A stretch of 63,009 nucleotides of DNA from Sphingopyxis sp. RIFCSPHIGHO2_12_FULL_65_19 (GTDB lineage: Bacteria; Pseudomonadota; Alphaproteobacteria; Sphingomonadales; Sphingomonadaceae), in the NCBI RefSeq assembly GCF_001830555.1, contig NZ_MIAM01000056.1, forward strand, positions 1 through 63,009. The letters run 5' to 3'. Below are positions 24,900 through 33,307 of this stretch, one piece after another. The translations under genes and the position numbers were made by a program. The notes beneath the pieces are model-generated. The model was not told the DNA's origin, did no database searches, and was given only the letters and a program-made list of their open reading frames with translations. The stretch's first letter is position 1. Each line of letters starts with the position of its first letter.

Positions 24900-26752
24900 G
24901 GAGCATCGCAATCCTGCTTTCGCAAACAGAAAAGAACAGGTGTGTCCCCGCGAAGGCGGGGACCCATCTCTGGTCGGTTCAAAATAGCGCCGTCAGGAGA
25001 TGGGCTCCCGCCTTCGCGGGAGCACGCAGCTTTTTCAGCTTCAGCAAAGCCGACTATCTCGCAAGTCTCGCAGGCCCTCCCGCTTGCGGGAGGGGAGCGA
25101 TTGCCGCCGCGCTCGCCCTCCTCCTCACCACCCCCGCGCACGCCGACACGCTGGTCGACAATGTCAACGGCATCACGCTCGACAAGGACGGCAAGCTCGT
25201 TCGCTTCACCGGGCTGGTCATCGACACGCAGGGCAAGGTCAAGCAGTTGCTCGATCGCAAGGACAAGCGCCCCGAACGCCCCGATTTCAAACAGGACGGC
25301 CAGGGCAAGACCCTGATCCCCGGCCTGATCGACGCGCACGGCCATGTCATGGGGCTGGGCTTCCAGCTGATGCTGCTCGACCTGTCGAACACGGGCAGCC
25401 TTGCCGAGGCGCAGGCGGCGATCCGCAAATATGCCGCCGACAATCCCGAAATGCCGTGGATCATCGGGTCGGGCTGGAATCAGGAAAAATGGGGTCTCGG
25501 CCGTTTCCCGACCGCCGCCGACCTGGACGCTGCGGTCCCGAACCGCCCCGTCTGGCTGGAACGCGTCGACGGCCATGCCGGCTGGGCGAACAGCGCGGCG
25601 ATGACCGCCGCGAAAATCACGCCCGCGAGCAAGTCGCCCGAGGGCGGCCGCATCGAGATGGAAGGCGGCAAGCCGAGCGGGGTTTTCGTCGACGCGGCGA
25701 TGAGCCTGATCGACAGCGCCAAGCCCAAACCGCTCGCGCGCGACCTCGACCGCGCGCTGTATCTGGCGCAGCAGAAACTGCTCGAACAGGGGATCACCGC
25801 GATCGCCGACATGGGCACGACCATCCAGGACTGGCAGGCGTTTCGCCGCGCGGGCGACAAGAAACAGCTCGCCGTGCGTATCCTCAGCTATGGCGGCGAC
25901 ATCGACAATATGGCGATCATCGCCGGGTCCGAACCGACGCCGTGGCTTTACGACGACCGGCTGCGCATGGTCGGGGTCAAGCTCTATCTCGACGGCGCAT
26001 TGGGTTCGCGCGGCGCCTGGCTGAAATCGCCCTATAGCGATGCGCCGGGGCAAAAGGGCCTGCCTCTGCTTACCCCCGCCCAGCTTCGCAACAAGATGGT
26101 GCGCGCGTCGATGGACAAGTTCCAGGTCGCGATCCACGCGATCGGCGACGCCGCCAATGCCGAGGCGCTCGACGCGATCACCGACCTGACCGCCGACCTG
26201 CCGGGCGAGCGTCGCTGGCGCATCGAACATGCGCAAATCATCGACCCCGTCGACATTCCGCGCTTCGCGAGCCTGAAGGTCATCGCCTCGATGCAGCCCG
26301 TCCACCAGACGAGCGACCGGCTGATGGCCGAAGCGCGGCTTGGCCCCGACCGGCTGAAAGGCGCCTATGCGTGGCGCAGCCTGGAAGCGGCGGGCGCCCG
26401 GCTGGCCTTCGGGTCCGACGTCCCGGTCGAAAGCGCCAATCCCTTCCCCGGCATCGCCGCCGCGATCTCGCGCACCGATGCCAGGGGCGAACCCTTCGGC
26501 GGCTGGCGCCCAGAAGAAGCGGTCAGCCGCGAAACCGCGCTCGACGGCTTCACACGCACGGCCGCTTTCGCCGGTTTCGCAGAAGATCGCATCGGCACGC
26601 TGATGCCCGGAATGCGCGCCGACTTCCTGATCGTCGACGCCGACCCGATGCTCGCCAGCCCCGACGAGATCCGCCGCATGACCCCGCTCGAAACCTGGAT
26701 CGGCGGCTATCGCTATTACAAGAAAAAGGAGGGGGCGACCGTTGGCCGCTGA
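24896..26752 (+). CDS. amidohydrolase, YtcJ-like (amidohydrolase family 3), repeat-rebuilt N-terminus
   Basis: A metal-dependent amidohydrolase: GKTLIPGLIDAHGHVMGLG carries the metal-binding HxH, with VAIHAIGDAAN, WRIEHAQI and FGSDVPVESANP supplying further ligands. Mature sequence begins around AALALLLTTPAHADTLVDN, a signal-peptide end. Upstream, the only ATG/GTG/TTG in frame is at 24896, and the 60 residues between are read through two palindromic repeats (24941-25027 and 25076-25097). An ATT near 25098 behind GGAGG is a conceivable alternative. Length is 618 aa from 24896 or about 550 aa from the signal-like part. It overlaps the dehydrogenase and the next gene. Confidence 0.85.
   Translation: MRSIAILLSQTEKNRCVPAKAGTHLWSVQNSAVRRWAPAFAGARSFFSFSKADYLASLAGPPACGRGAIAAALALLLTTPAHADTLVDNVNGITLDKDGKLVRFTGLVIDTQGKVKQLLDRKDKRPERPDFKQDGQGKTLIPGLIDAHGHVMGLGFQLMLLDLSNTGSLAEAQAAIRKYAADNPEMPWIIGSGWNQEKWGLGRFPTAADLDAAVPNRPVWLERVDGHAGWANSAAMTAAKITPASKSPEGGRIEMEGGKPSGVFVDAAMSLIDSAKPKPLARDLDRALYLAQQKLLEQGITAIADMGTTIQDWQAFRRAGDKKQLAVRILSYGGDIDNMAIIAGSEPTPWLYDDRLRMVGVKLYLDGALGSRGAWLKSPYSDAPGQKGLPLLTPAQLRNKMVRASMDKFQVAIHAIGDAANAEALDAITDLTADLPGERRWRIEHAQIIDPVDIPRFASLKVIASMQPVHQTSDRLMAEARLGPDRLKGAYAWRSLEAAGARLAFGSDVPVESANPFPGIAAAISRTDARGEPFGGWRPEEAVSRETALDGFTRTAAFAGFAEDRIGTLMPGMRADFLIVDADPMLASPDEIRRMTPLETWIGGYRYYKKKEGATVGR
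24941..25027. repeat. paired REP-like element, family A, within an open frame
   Basis: Arms GTCCCCGCGAAGGCGGGGAC and CTCCCGCCTTCGCGGGAG surround the GGTCGGTTC centre. This is the same family as 4900 and 5736 but lies inside the frame of the amidohydrolase gene. Confidence 0.8.
25076..25097. repeat. short palindrome, family C arm
   Basis: CCCTCCCGCTTGCGGGAGGG, the arm of the family C repeat seen in full at 35853 and 49091. It directly abuts the hydrophobic signal-like stretch of the amidohydrolase and creates a GGAGG sequence. Confidence 0.7.
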
Positions 26753-28010
26753 CACGCCGACCCGGCGCGCGCTGCTGACCGGCATGGCGGCGCTGCCGGT
26801 TGCCGCGACCGCAGCTGCCGCCGAACGCAAGGAGCGCCGATCAAAGAAGCGCAAGCCCGCAAAGCCAAAGGTCCAGCATGTCGATGTCGCGATCATCGGT
26901 GCGGGTGTGTTTGGTGCCTGGACCGCGTGGCACCTGCTGCGCGCGGGCCAGTCGGTCCGCCTGTTCGACGCCTATGGCGCGGGCCATGCGCGCGCCTCGT
27001 CGGGCGGCGAGAGCCGCGTCATCCGCATGGGGTACGGCGCCGACACCATCTATTCGGAGATGGCACGCGAATCGCTGCCTTATTGGAAGGCGTTATCCGA
27101 CACCGCCAGCGCGCCGATCTTTCACAACACCGGCGTCCTGTGGTTCGCGCCGCCAGGCGACGCCTATACCGCGCAGTCGCTTGCCTGGCTTCAGGCAAAC
27201 CGCGTCGGCCACGAACATGGCGACGTCCGCTGGCTCCAGGACAAATATCGCCAGATCCAATTCTATCAGGGCGAAACGGGCATCCTCGAAACCGAAGCCG
27301 GGGCGCTGATCGCCGGGCGCGGGGTGCAGGAAGTCATCGCCGACGCGCAGATCGAGGTCGAACGCGTCGTGATGCCCGCACCGCTATTTTCCAAACGCAT
27401 CAGGCGCCACACGCTCCCCGATGGCGGCACCGCCGACCATCTCGTCTATGCCGCCGGCCCCTGGATCGCCGAACTTTTCCCGCAGCAACTGGGGGGCAAG
27501 ATCGTCGCGACGCGGCAGGAAGTCTATCATTTCGGCGCGCCGCAAGGTGACAGCCGCTTTGCACCGCCCGAACTCCCGGTCTGGGCCGACAACAGCAATG
27601 GCGGCATCTTTTACGGCATCCCCGATCTGGAAGGAGCGGGGTTCAAGATCGCGATCGACCGCCACGGGCCGCGCATCGACCCCGACACCATGGAACGCAC
27701 ATTGACCGCCGAGGGTATCGCGGAGGCGCGCGCCTATCTCGCGCGGCGTTTCCCCGGCCTGGCATCGGCACCGCTGATCGGCGGGCGCGTCTGCCAATAT
27801 GAAAATAGCTCGAACGGCGACTATCTGATCGACCGTTTTCCGGGACAGGAACGCGTGTGGCTCGTCGGCGGCGGGTCGGGCCACGGATTCAAGAACGGCC
27901 CCGCGGTCGGCAAACGCGTCGCGGCACACATCCTCGACGCCAAGCTCGCCGTCGAACCGCGCTTCAGCTTCGCTACCAAGGGAACGACGGCGGCGCGGAC
28001 GGTTTTCTGA
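26742..28010 (+). CDS. FAD-dependent amino-acid/sarcosine oxidase-like oxidoreductase, probably Tat-exported
   Basis: A 422-aa D-amino-acid-oxidase-fold flavoprotein. The N-terminus TRRALLTGMAALPVAATAAA looks like a twin-arginine signal, followed by a basic linker KERRSKKRKPAK. The dinucleotide motif is VDVAIIGAGVFGAWTAWHLL, and the C-terminus has the FAD contact VWLVGGGSGHGFKNGP typical of sarcosine/N-methyltryptophan oxidases. TTG at 26742 follows AGGAGG within the end of the amidohydrolase gene. With its neighbours it may form a pathway for an amino-acid derivative; substrate unknown. Confidence 0.85.
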   Translation: MAADTPTRRALLTGMAALPVAATAAAAERKERRSKKRKPAKPKVQHVDVAIIGAGVFGAWTAWHLLRAGQSVRLFDAYGAGHARASSGGESRVIRMGYGADTIYSEMARESLPYWKALSDTASAPIFHNTGVLWFAPPGDAYTAQSLAWLQANRVGHEHGDVRWLQDKYRQIQFYQGETGILETEAGALIAGRGVQEVIADAQIEVERVVMPAPLFSKRIRRHTLPDGGTADHLVYAAGPWIAELFPQQLGGKIVATRQEVYHFGAPQGDSRFAPPELPVWADNSNGGIFYGIPDLEGAGFKIAIDRHGPRIDPDTMERTLTAEGIAEARAYLARRFPGLASAPLIGGRVCQYENSSNGDYLIDRFPGQERVWLVGGGSGHGFKNGPAVGKRVAAHILDAKLAVEPRFSFATKGTTAARTVF

Positions 28011-28015
28011 GGAGC

Positions 28016-28102
28016 CTGGGCCCCTGCGAAGGCAGGGGCCCATCTCCCGAACTGGAATGTTACGCGGCGGCGGGTGATGGACCCCTGCCTTCGCAGGGGT
28101 AC
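28016..28102. repeat. paired REP-like element, family A variant
   Basis: CCCCTGCGAAGGCAGGGG and its inverse flank a 55-base centre with CCCATCTCC / GGTGATGG. Located between the FAD oxidase and the hydroxyacid oxidase; it does not interrupt either gene. Confidence 0.75.
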
Positions 28103-28115
28103 AACGGGGGATAAG

Positions 28116-29264
28116 GTGCGCCTGACCGACTGCCACAATATCGACGATTTCCGCGCGCTCGCGAAGCGCCGCCTGCCGTGGCCGGTGTTCGATTATATCG
28201 ACGGCGCCGCGGATGACGAGGTGACGCGCCGCCGCAACCGGGCCGCCTTCGACGACTGCGACCTCATCCCGCGCGTGCTCGCCGGGGTCGAAAGCGTCGA
28301 TATGCGGACAACGCTCTTCGGTCGCGAGATGGCGATGCCGCTCTTCCTCTCGCCCACCGCGCTCCAGCGGCTCTTCCACTGGCAGGGCGAGCGCGCCGTC
28401 CTCCGCGCCGCCGCGAACGCCGGCACCGTCGCTGGCATCTCGAGCCTCGCAACGATCAGCCTCGCCGAAGCTGGCGCGCTCACCGACGGTCCCAAGCTGT
28501 TCCAGCTCTATGTCCATCACGACGAGGGCCTGAACAAGGCGATGCTCGACGCCGCGCGCGACGCGAAGTTCGACGCGGTCGCGCTGACCGTCGATACGAT
28601 CGTCGGCGGCAACCGCGAACGCTGCCTGCGCTCGGGCTTCACGTCGCCGCCGCGTTTCACCGCCTCGAATATGCTGAGCTATGCCGCCAAGCCCGGCTGG
28701 GGCCTCAACTATATGCTCCGCGAAAAATTCAGCCTGCCGAACCTTGCGACGCATGTGTCCGAAGGCTCGAGCGTCCCCAAATCGGTCGCCGAATATTTCA
28801 CCTCGATGCTCGACCAGAGCCTCGACTGGAAACGCGCCGAGGCGATCCGCAAGAAATGGGATGGCCCTTTCTGCCTGAAAGGCATCGTCGCGGTCGAGGA
28901 TGCCAGGCGCGCCGCCGATATCGGCGCGACCGCGATCATGGTGTCGAACCATGGCGGGCGCCAGCTTGACGGCAGTATCGCCCCCTTCGACGCGCTCGCG
29001 GAGATTGTCGATGCGGTCGGTGACAAGGTCGAGGTGATCTGCGACGGCGGCATCACGCGCGGCACCCATGTTCTGAAAGCGCTGTCGGTCGGCGCGAAGG
29101 CCTGCTCGGGAGGGCGGCTTTATCTCTACGCGCTCGCCGCGGCGGGCGAAGATGGCGTCGCGCGCGCGATCGCCCTGCTCCGCGCCGAAATGGAGCGCGG
29201 CATGAAATTGATGGGCGCCCGGTCCCTCGCGGATCTCGGCCCCCATAATCTGCGCTGGCGCTGA
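28116..29264 (+). CDS. FMN-dependent alpha-hydroxy-acid oxidase/dehydrogenase (LldD-like)
   Basis: A 382-aa TIM-barrel flavoprotein oxidising L-lactate or similar 2-hydroxyacids. Family hallmarks: FDYIDGAADDEVTRRRNRAAF, the catalytic segment VSNHGGRQLDG (active-site His), the FMN-binding lysine in FCLKGIVAVEDA, and CDGGITRGTHVLKAL. GTG at 28116 follows GGGGGA; the frame extends to 28074 only through the repeat. It ends the plus-strand run and is convergent with a porin gene. Confidence 0.9.
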   Translation: MRLTDCHNIDDFRALAKRRLPWPVFDYIDGAADDEVTRRRNRAAFDDCDLIPRVLAGVESVDMRTTLFGREMAMPLFLSPTALQRLFHWQGERAVLRAAANAGTVAGISSLATISLAEAGALTDGPKLFQLYVHHDEGLNKAMLDAARDAKFDAVALTVDTIVGGNRERCLRSGFTSPPRFTASNMLSYAAKPGWGLNYMLREKFSLPNLATHVSEGSSVPKSVAEYFTSMLDQSLDWKRAEAIRKKWDGPFCLKGIVAVEDARRAADIGATAIMVSNHGGRQLDGSIAPFDALAEIVDAVGDKVEVICDGGITRGTHVLKALSVGAKACSGGRLYLYALAAAGEDGVARAIALLRAEMERGMKLMGARSLADLGPHNLRWR

Positions 29265-29313
29265 CTGTCCGCATGACCGTCGCGCGCCGTTCGTCGTCCG
29301 GACGATGAAGGTG

Positions 29314-29341
29314 GGAGGCGGCTTCCCCCGAAGCCGCCTCC
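29314..29341. terminator. stem-loop between convergent genes
   Basis: GGAGGCGGCTTC, a four-base loop, then its exact inverse GAAGCCGCCTCC. A second small palindrome GGCTTTTTAAAAAGCC overlaps the porin stop codon just beyond. Position between convergent genes suggests a bidirectional terminator, though the T-run is not directly adjacent to the first stem. Confidence 0.5.
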
Positions 29342-29354
29342 GGGCGCAGGCTTT

Positions 29355-30086
29355 TTAAAAAGCCGCGCCGAGCGAAAACACCACGGCGCCGTCGGCCCCG
29401 ACGCCTTCCTTGTAACCCAGCGTCTTGGGTGCATCGGTGTTGACATAGGCAACGCCCAGCGTGAGCACTTTCCAGGTGAAGTCGACGCCGACCGAATAGT
29501 CGATCACTTCGCCGTCGAGCCCGCCAAGGAAGCTGTCGCTTTTGGCATAGCCGAAATGGCCCTTCAGCTTCACCGGCGTGTCGGGAATCTGCACGCCGAC
29601 ATCGCTATACAGATAGATCGCGCTCGCATCGCCGAGCGAATCCTGGCCGCCGGGCGCCCACGCGATGCCGCCCTTGACCGTCGCCGGGCCGATCGCGCCG
29701 GTCAGCGAGGCATAGGGTTCGATGACCGAGGTGTCGGCAACGCCCGGATAAAGATAGAGCGTCGCGCCGACATCGGCGGTCAGCCCCGGCGACACTTCGG
29801 TTGCGAAACCGGCAAAAACGTCGATTTCGGTGCCGTTGTTGAAACCGATGCTCGACCCCCAGGTGCCGACATACAGGCCGCTGTCATGTCCGACGGTAAA
29901 GCCGCCCTGAATCGCGGCTTCTTCGTCCGACTGGCTGAAGCCGCGGAATCGATAGTCGCTGACGACGGTTGCGCTGCCGGTGATCGTGATGCCGTCGCCC
30001 GATTCCTCGTCCTGGGCATGGGCGGTGGCGGGGAGTGCTGAAACGGCAATGAGCATGCCAAGGCATGCGCGGGAGAGATTTTTCAT
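29355..30086 (-). CDS. TorF-family putative porin, copy 1
   Basis: A 243-aa outer-membrane beta-barrel. The signal peptide KNLSRACLGMLIAVSALPAT ends at AHAQ. Strands alternate with aromatic ends: SATVVSDYRFRGFSQSDEEA, LYVGTWGSSIGF, EIDVFAGFATEVSPGLTAD, with a final VVFSLGAAF that fits the C-terminal barrel-assembly signal (terminal Phe). SDYRFRG and the FAGFATE blocks are shared with copy 2. Shares upstream motifs with copy 2, so the two are probably co-regulated though separately transcribed. Confidence 0.85.
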   Translation of the reverse strand: MKNLSRACLGMLIAVSALPATAHAQDEESGDGITITGSATVVSDYRFRGFSQSDEEAAIQGGFTVGHDSGLYVGTWGSSIGFNNGTEIDVFAGFATEVSPGLTADVGATLYLYPGVADTSVIEPYASLTGAIGPATVKGGIAWAPGGQDSLGDASAIYLYSDVGVQIPDTPVKLKGHFGYAKSDSFLGGLDGEVIDYSVGVDFTWKVLTLGVAYVNTDAPKTLGYKEGVGADGAVVFSLGAAF

Positions 30087-30185
30087 GGACTGATCCCTGT
30101 ATCAAGATTGATGGATCGTCCCTGCCTGCCGCACGACAGCCAGCCTCTTTTCGGGCCGATCCGGTCTTGCGTGACACTTTTGTTA

Positions 30186-30208
30186 TCGAAATTGCTGCGC
30201 TGCACAAA
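30186..30208 (-). promoter_or_regulatory. shared motif upstream of porin copy 1
   Basis: On the plus strand TCGAAATTGC is followed at once by TGCGCTGCACAAA. The same two blocks (TCGAAATTGC, then TGCGACGCACAAA) occur at 31196-31227 upstream of porin copy 2, both about 100 bases before the respective start. They are candidate operator or promoter elements. Confidence 0.5.
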
Positions 30209-30294
30209 TGAAAAGTCGGCATCCGCCGATTTTCGCGCATCTTGATCGCCCGATGCGACTTTTGTGCAACAGGCGCGGCGACGGAAACCGCACG

Positions 30295-30327
30295 AAAAAG
30301 GGGGCGGCCTCCCCCGAAGCCGCCCCC
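30295..30327 (-). terminator. rho-independent terminator of porin copy 2
   Basis: Reading the minus strand, GGGGGCGGC, a ten-base loop, GCCGCCCCC, then TTTTT. It lies 31 bases after the stop of the porin gene at 30358, so the two porin genes are separate transcripts. Confidence 0.85.
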
Positions 30328-30357
30328 TTAGCGCGTGGTCGCTGACCCGCTAGGCGA

Positions 30358-31107
30358 TCAGAAAGAAACGCCCAGCGTAAAGACCACGGTTGGATCGAAC
30401 AAGGTATCGACGGCCTTGATGCCCGACTTCTTGATGTCGGTATCGACATATTGGACCGTGAAAGTCGCCGGACCTGCGGCAAAGGATGCGCCGAGCGACC
30501 AGTCGAGATAATTGCCGCCGGGCGCCAGCGCGCCAAGCGACCCGTCGGTATAGCCGAGCCCCGCGGTCAGCGTGACCGGCGTATCGGCAATGCCATAACC
30601 CAGACCCAGGTTCAGGTAGATATTGTCGTCGCTGCCCAGCGAGTTCTGGTCGGGGGCATAAGCCACCATGCCCGTTGCCGAGACCGGGCCGATGTCGTGC
30701 GACAGCTTGCCGATGATTTCGACATAATCGCTGGGGCCGGCAAAGTCCTGGTTGCCCGGATACATATAATAGGTCGCACCGATGTCGACCGAAGTGCCGG
30801 GGGCGATCTCGGTCGCGAAACCGGCATAGAGGTCGAGTTCATATTTGCCGTAGAGCGGGCTGTCGGGAAGCGTCGAACCCCAGACGCCGGCATAGAAGCC
30901 GCTTTCATGGCTGGCGGTCAGCGTCGACTGCAACGCGACCTTTTCGTTCGACAGCGAGATGCCGCGGAAACGATAGTCCGATGTGACCGAAATGCCGCCC
31001 GAAAGCGAGATCGGGCCGCTGGCTTCTTCGTCCTGCGCAAAGGCGGGCGTCGACATGGCGGACGCGGCGAGCAGCATGCCGTAACATGCCTTGGTAAGAA
31101 ACTTCAT
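30358..31107 (-). CDS. TorF-family putative porin, copy 2
   Basis: A 249-aa outer-membrane barrel paralogous to copy 1. The signal peptide KFLTKACYGMLLAASAMS ends at PAFAQ. Conserved strands: GGISVTSDYRFRGISLSNEK, FYAGVWGSTLP, ELDLYAGFATEIAPGTSVD, and terminal VVFTLGVSF. GGGGGGAT precedes the ATG. Followed by its own terminator and then copy 1. The two differ enough to suggest distinct substrates or conditions. Confidence 0.85.
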   Translation of the reverse strand: MKFLTKACYGMLLAASAMSTPAFAQDEEASGPISLSGGISVTSDYRFRGISLSNEKVALQSTLTASHESGFYAGVWGSTLPDSPLYGKYELDLYAGFATEIAPGTSVDIGATYYMYPGNQDFAGPSDYVEIIGKLSHDIGPVSATGMVAYAPDQNSLGSDDNIYLNLGLGYGIADTPVTLTAGLGYTDGSLGALAPGGNYLDWSLGASFAAGPATFTVQYVDTDIKKSGIKAVDTLFDPTVVFTLGVSF

Positions 31108-31195
31108 GGGTGATCCCCCCTAACAAAAAATCGGATCGTCCCGGCCTGCGTGCGCGTTCACACCTCTTTGTGCGGGCATGTGACGACGAACAGGC

Positions 31196-31227
31196 TCGAA
31201 ATTGCCCAATTTGGTGCGACGCACAAA
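31196..31227 (-). promoter_or_regulatory. shared motif upstream of porin copy 2
   Basis: TCGAAATTGC at 31196-31205 and TGCGACGCACAAA at 31215-31227, matching the blocks upstream of porin copy 1 but separated by nine extra bases. The second block contains the small palindrome GTGCGACGCAC. Confidence 0.5.
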
Positions 31228-31366
31228 CAAAAATTGCGCAATCGACCGAATCTGCGTCAGGGTGTGTCTTTCGCGCAACAGCCGATCGGCGGCATCGCGG
31301 GGCTTTGCCAAGCCGCCCACGGACGGCTAAAGAGCGGCATAACCCCCTCTTTGTCGAGCATCATCC

Positions 31367-32518
31367 ATGAGCGATCACAATCCCGGCCTGCGCCCCTGGC
31401 GCGACATCGCGCGGCGCACATCGCGCCAGATCATGGTCGGCGCCGTCCCCGTCGGCGGCGGCGCGCCGATCAGCGTCCAGACGATGACCAACACGCTGAC
31501 CAGCGACGCCGTAGCGACGATCGACCAGATCCGCCGCTGCGAAGAAGCCGGCGCCGACCTGATCCGCGTGTCGTGCCCCGACACCGAATCGACCGCCGCA
31601 CTCGGCAAGATCGTCCGCGCCGCGCGCATTCCGATCATCGCCGACATCCATTTCCACTATAAGCGCGCGCTCGAAGCCGCCGACGCCGGTGCCGCATGCC
31701 TGCGCATCAACCCCGGCAATATCGGCAGCAGCGAACGCGTCGGCGAAGTCGTCCGCGCCGCCAAGGCCAACGGCTGTGCGATCCGCATCGGCGTCAACGC
31801 CGGGTCGCTCGAAAAGGATCTGCTCGAAAAATATGGCGAACCCTGCCCCGAGGCGCTCGTCGAAAGCGCGCTCGACCATATCAAGCTGCTCCAGGACCAT
31901 GATTTCCACGAATATAAAGTCGCGGTAAAGGCGAGCGACGTCTTCCTCGCCGTCGCCGCCTATGCGCAGCTTGCCGACGCGGTCGACTGCCCCCTCCACC
32001 TCGGCATCACCGAGGCCGGCGGGCTGATCGGCGGCACCGTCAAATCGGCGCTCGGCATCGGCAACCTCCTTTGGGCGGGCATCGGCGACACGATCCGCGT
32101 CAGCCTGTCGGCGGAACCCGAAGAGGAAGTGCGCGTCGGCTACGAAATCCTGAAATCTTTGGGCCTGCGCACCCGCGGCGTCCGCGTCGTCTCCTGCCCC
32201 AGCTGCGCGCGGCAGGGCTTCGACGTGATCCGCACCGTCCAGGCGCTCGAAGAGGCGCTCGGCCACATCAAGACGCCGATGTCGCTCTCGGTATTGGGCT
32301 GCGTCGTCAACGGCCCCGGCGAAGCGCGCGAGACCGACATCGGCATCACCGGCGGCGGCAACGGCAAGCATATGGTGTTTCTGTCGGGGGTCACCGATCA
32401 CCATGTCGAGGACGCCGACATGATCCAGCACATCGTCAAGCTGGTCGAAGCAAAGGCCGCCGAGATCGACGCAGGCAGCGCGGTGAGCATGGACACCTTG
32501 CACGGCAAGGCGGCGTAA
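31367..32518 (+). CDS. ispG: 4-hydroxy-3-methylbut-2-enyl diphosphate synthase IspG
   Basis: Catalyses the penultimate step of the MEP isoprenoid pathway, reductively opening MEcPP with a [4Fe-4S] cluster. The 383-aa bacterial form starts [20 protein letters not shown], with VQTMTNT and [14 protein letters not shown] in the TIM barrel, and C-terminal cluster cysteines in [13 protein letters not shown] plus [23 protein letters not shown] at 31367; the ribosome-binding site is weak. Divergent from the porins; transcribed alone. Confidence 0.97.
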   Translation: MSDHNPGLRPWRDIARRTSRQIMVGAVPVGGGAPISVQTMTNTLTSDAVATIDQIRRCEEAGADLIRVSCPDTESTAALGKIVRAARIPIIADIHFHYKRALEAADAGAACLRINPGNIGSSERVGEVVRAAKANGCAIRIGVNAGSLEKDLLEKYGEPCPEALVESALDHIKLLQDHDFHEYKVAVKASDVFLAVAAYAQLADAVDCPLHLGITEAGGLIGGTVKSALGIGNLLWAGIGDTIRVSLSAEPEEEVRVGYEILKSLGLRTRGVRVVSCPSCARQGFDVIRTVQALEEALGHIKTPMSLSVLGCVVNGPGEARETDIGITGGGNGKHMVFLSGVTDHHVEDADMIQHIVKLVEAKAAEIDAGSAVSMDTLHGKAA

Positions 32519-32586
32519 ACACGGATATCCTTTGCGAGCTCGGACGTCGGCTTTGGGGTGGGGAGCGGACGTCCGTTCCGCCCTCT

Positions 32587-32659
32587 CGTCACCCCGGACT
32601 TGATCCGGGGTCCATGACTTCGGCACCGCTGTGGATCCCGGATCAAGTCCGGGATGACG
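32587..32659. repeat. paired REP-like element, family B
   Basis: CACCCCGGACTTGATCCGGGG and its inverse, CCCGGATCAAGTCCGGGATG, enclose a 25-base centre. Half copies recur at 47627 and 51262. It lies between ispG and a GNAT gene. Confidence 0.8.
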
Positions 32660-32724
32660 ATCAATGCTATGTCGCCTTCCGGTCGAAAGTTGACAGCGCA
32701 CGCCCCACCCCACAGAGCGCGCGC

Positions 32725-33204
32725 ATGACCCTAAATATCCGCCCCGCCACTCCCGACGACCTGCCGCTTATCGCCCAGTTCATCCGCGACCTCGCCGACT
32801 ATGAAAAGCTCGCGCACGAAGTCCGTTTCGACGAAACAAAGCTTGGCGAGAATCTCTTCGGCCCACGCCCCTATGCCGAAGTCGTGATCGGCGAACTGGA
32901 CGGCACGGCGCAGGGCTTCGCGCTCTTCTTCCACAATTTCTCGACCTTCGAGGGGCGTCCCGGCATCTATCTCGAAGACCTGTTCGTGCGCCCCGAAGCC
33001 CGCGGATCGGGGCTCGGCAAGGCGTTGCTCGCACATCTTGCCGAGCTTTGCGTCGAACGCGACTGCGCGCGCCTCGAATGGTCGGTGCTCGACTGGAACA
33101 CCCCGTCGATCGGCTTTTACCAGAGCCTTGGCGCGAAGCTGATGGACGAATGGACTGTGATGCGCGTCGACGGCGATGCGCTGACGCGGCTGGCCCACAG
33201 CTGA
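32725..33204 (+). CDS. GNAT acetyltransferase, diamine-acetyltransferase-like
   Basis: A 159-aa acetyltransferase resembling the spermidine/spermine (SSAT) group. It starts LNIRPATPDDLPLIAQFIRD; the acetyl-CoA loop is PEARGSGLGKALLAHLAEL, with YLEDLFVRP before it and WSVLDWNTPSIGFYQSLGAK after it. ATG at 32725 gives the usual length; the long frame from 32071 is antisense-like readthrough in the ispG region. Stands alone beside a convergent S41 peptidase. Confidence 0.88.
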   Translation: MTLNIRPATPDDLPLIAQFIRDLADYEKLAHEVRFDETKLGENLFGPRPYAEVVIGELDGTAQGFALFFHNFSTFEGRPGIYLEDLFVRPEARGSGLGKALLAHLAELCVERDCARLEWSVLDWNTPSIGFYQSLGAKLMDEWTVMRVDGDALTRLAHS

Positions 33205-33307
33205 TCTCCATTCCCGTTCGCATCGAGCGACGGCGAGATGCCCGCGGATCATATACCCTTTCGAGATGTCTCGATTTCGCTCGACACGAACGGAAGTGGG
33301 GCGTCGC

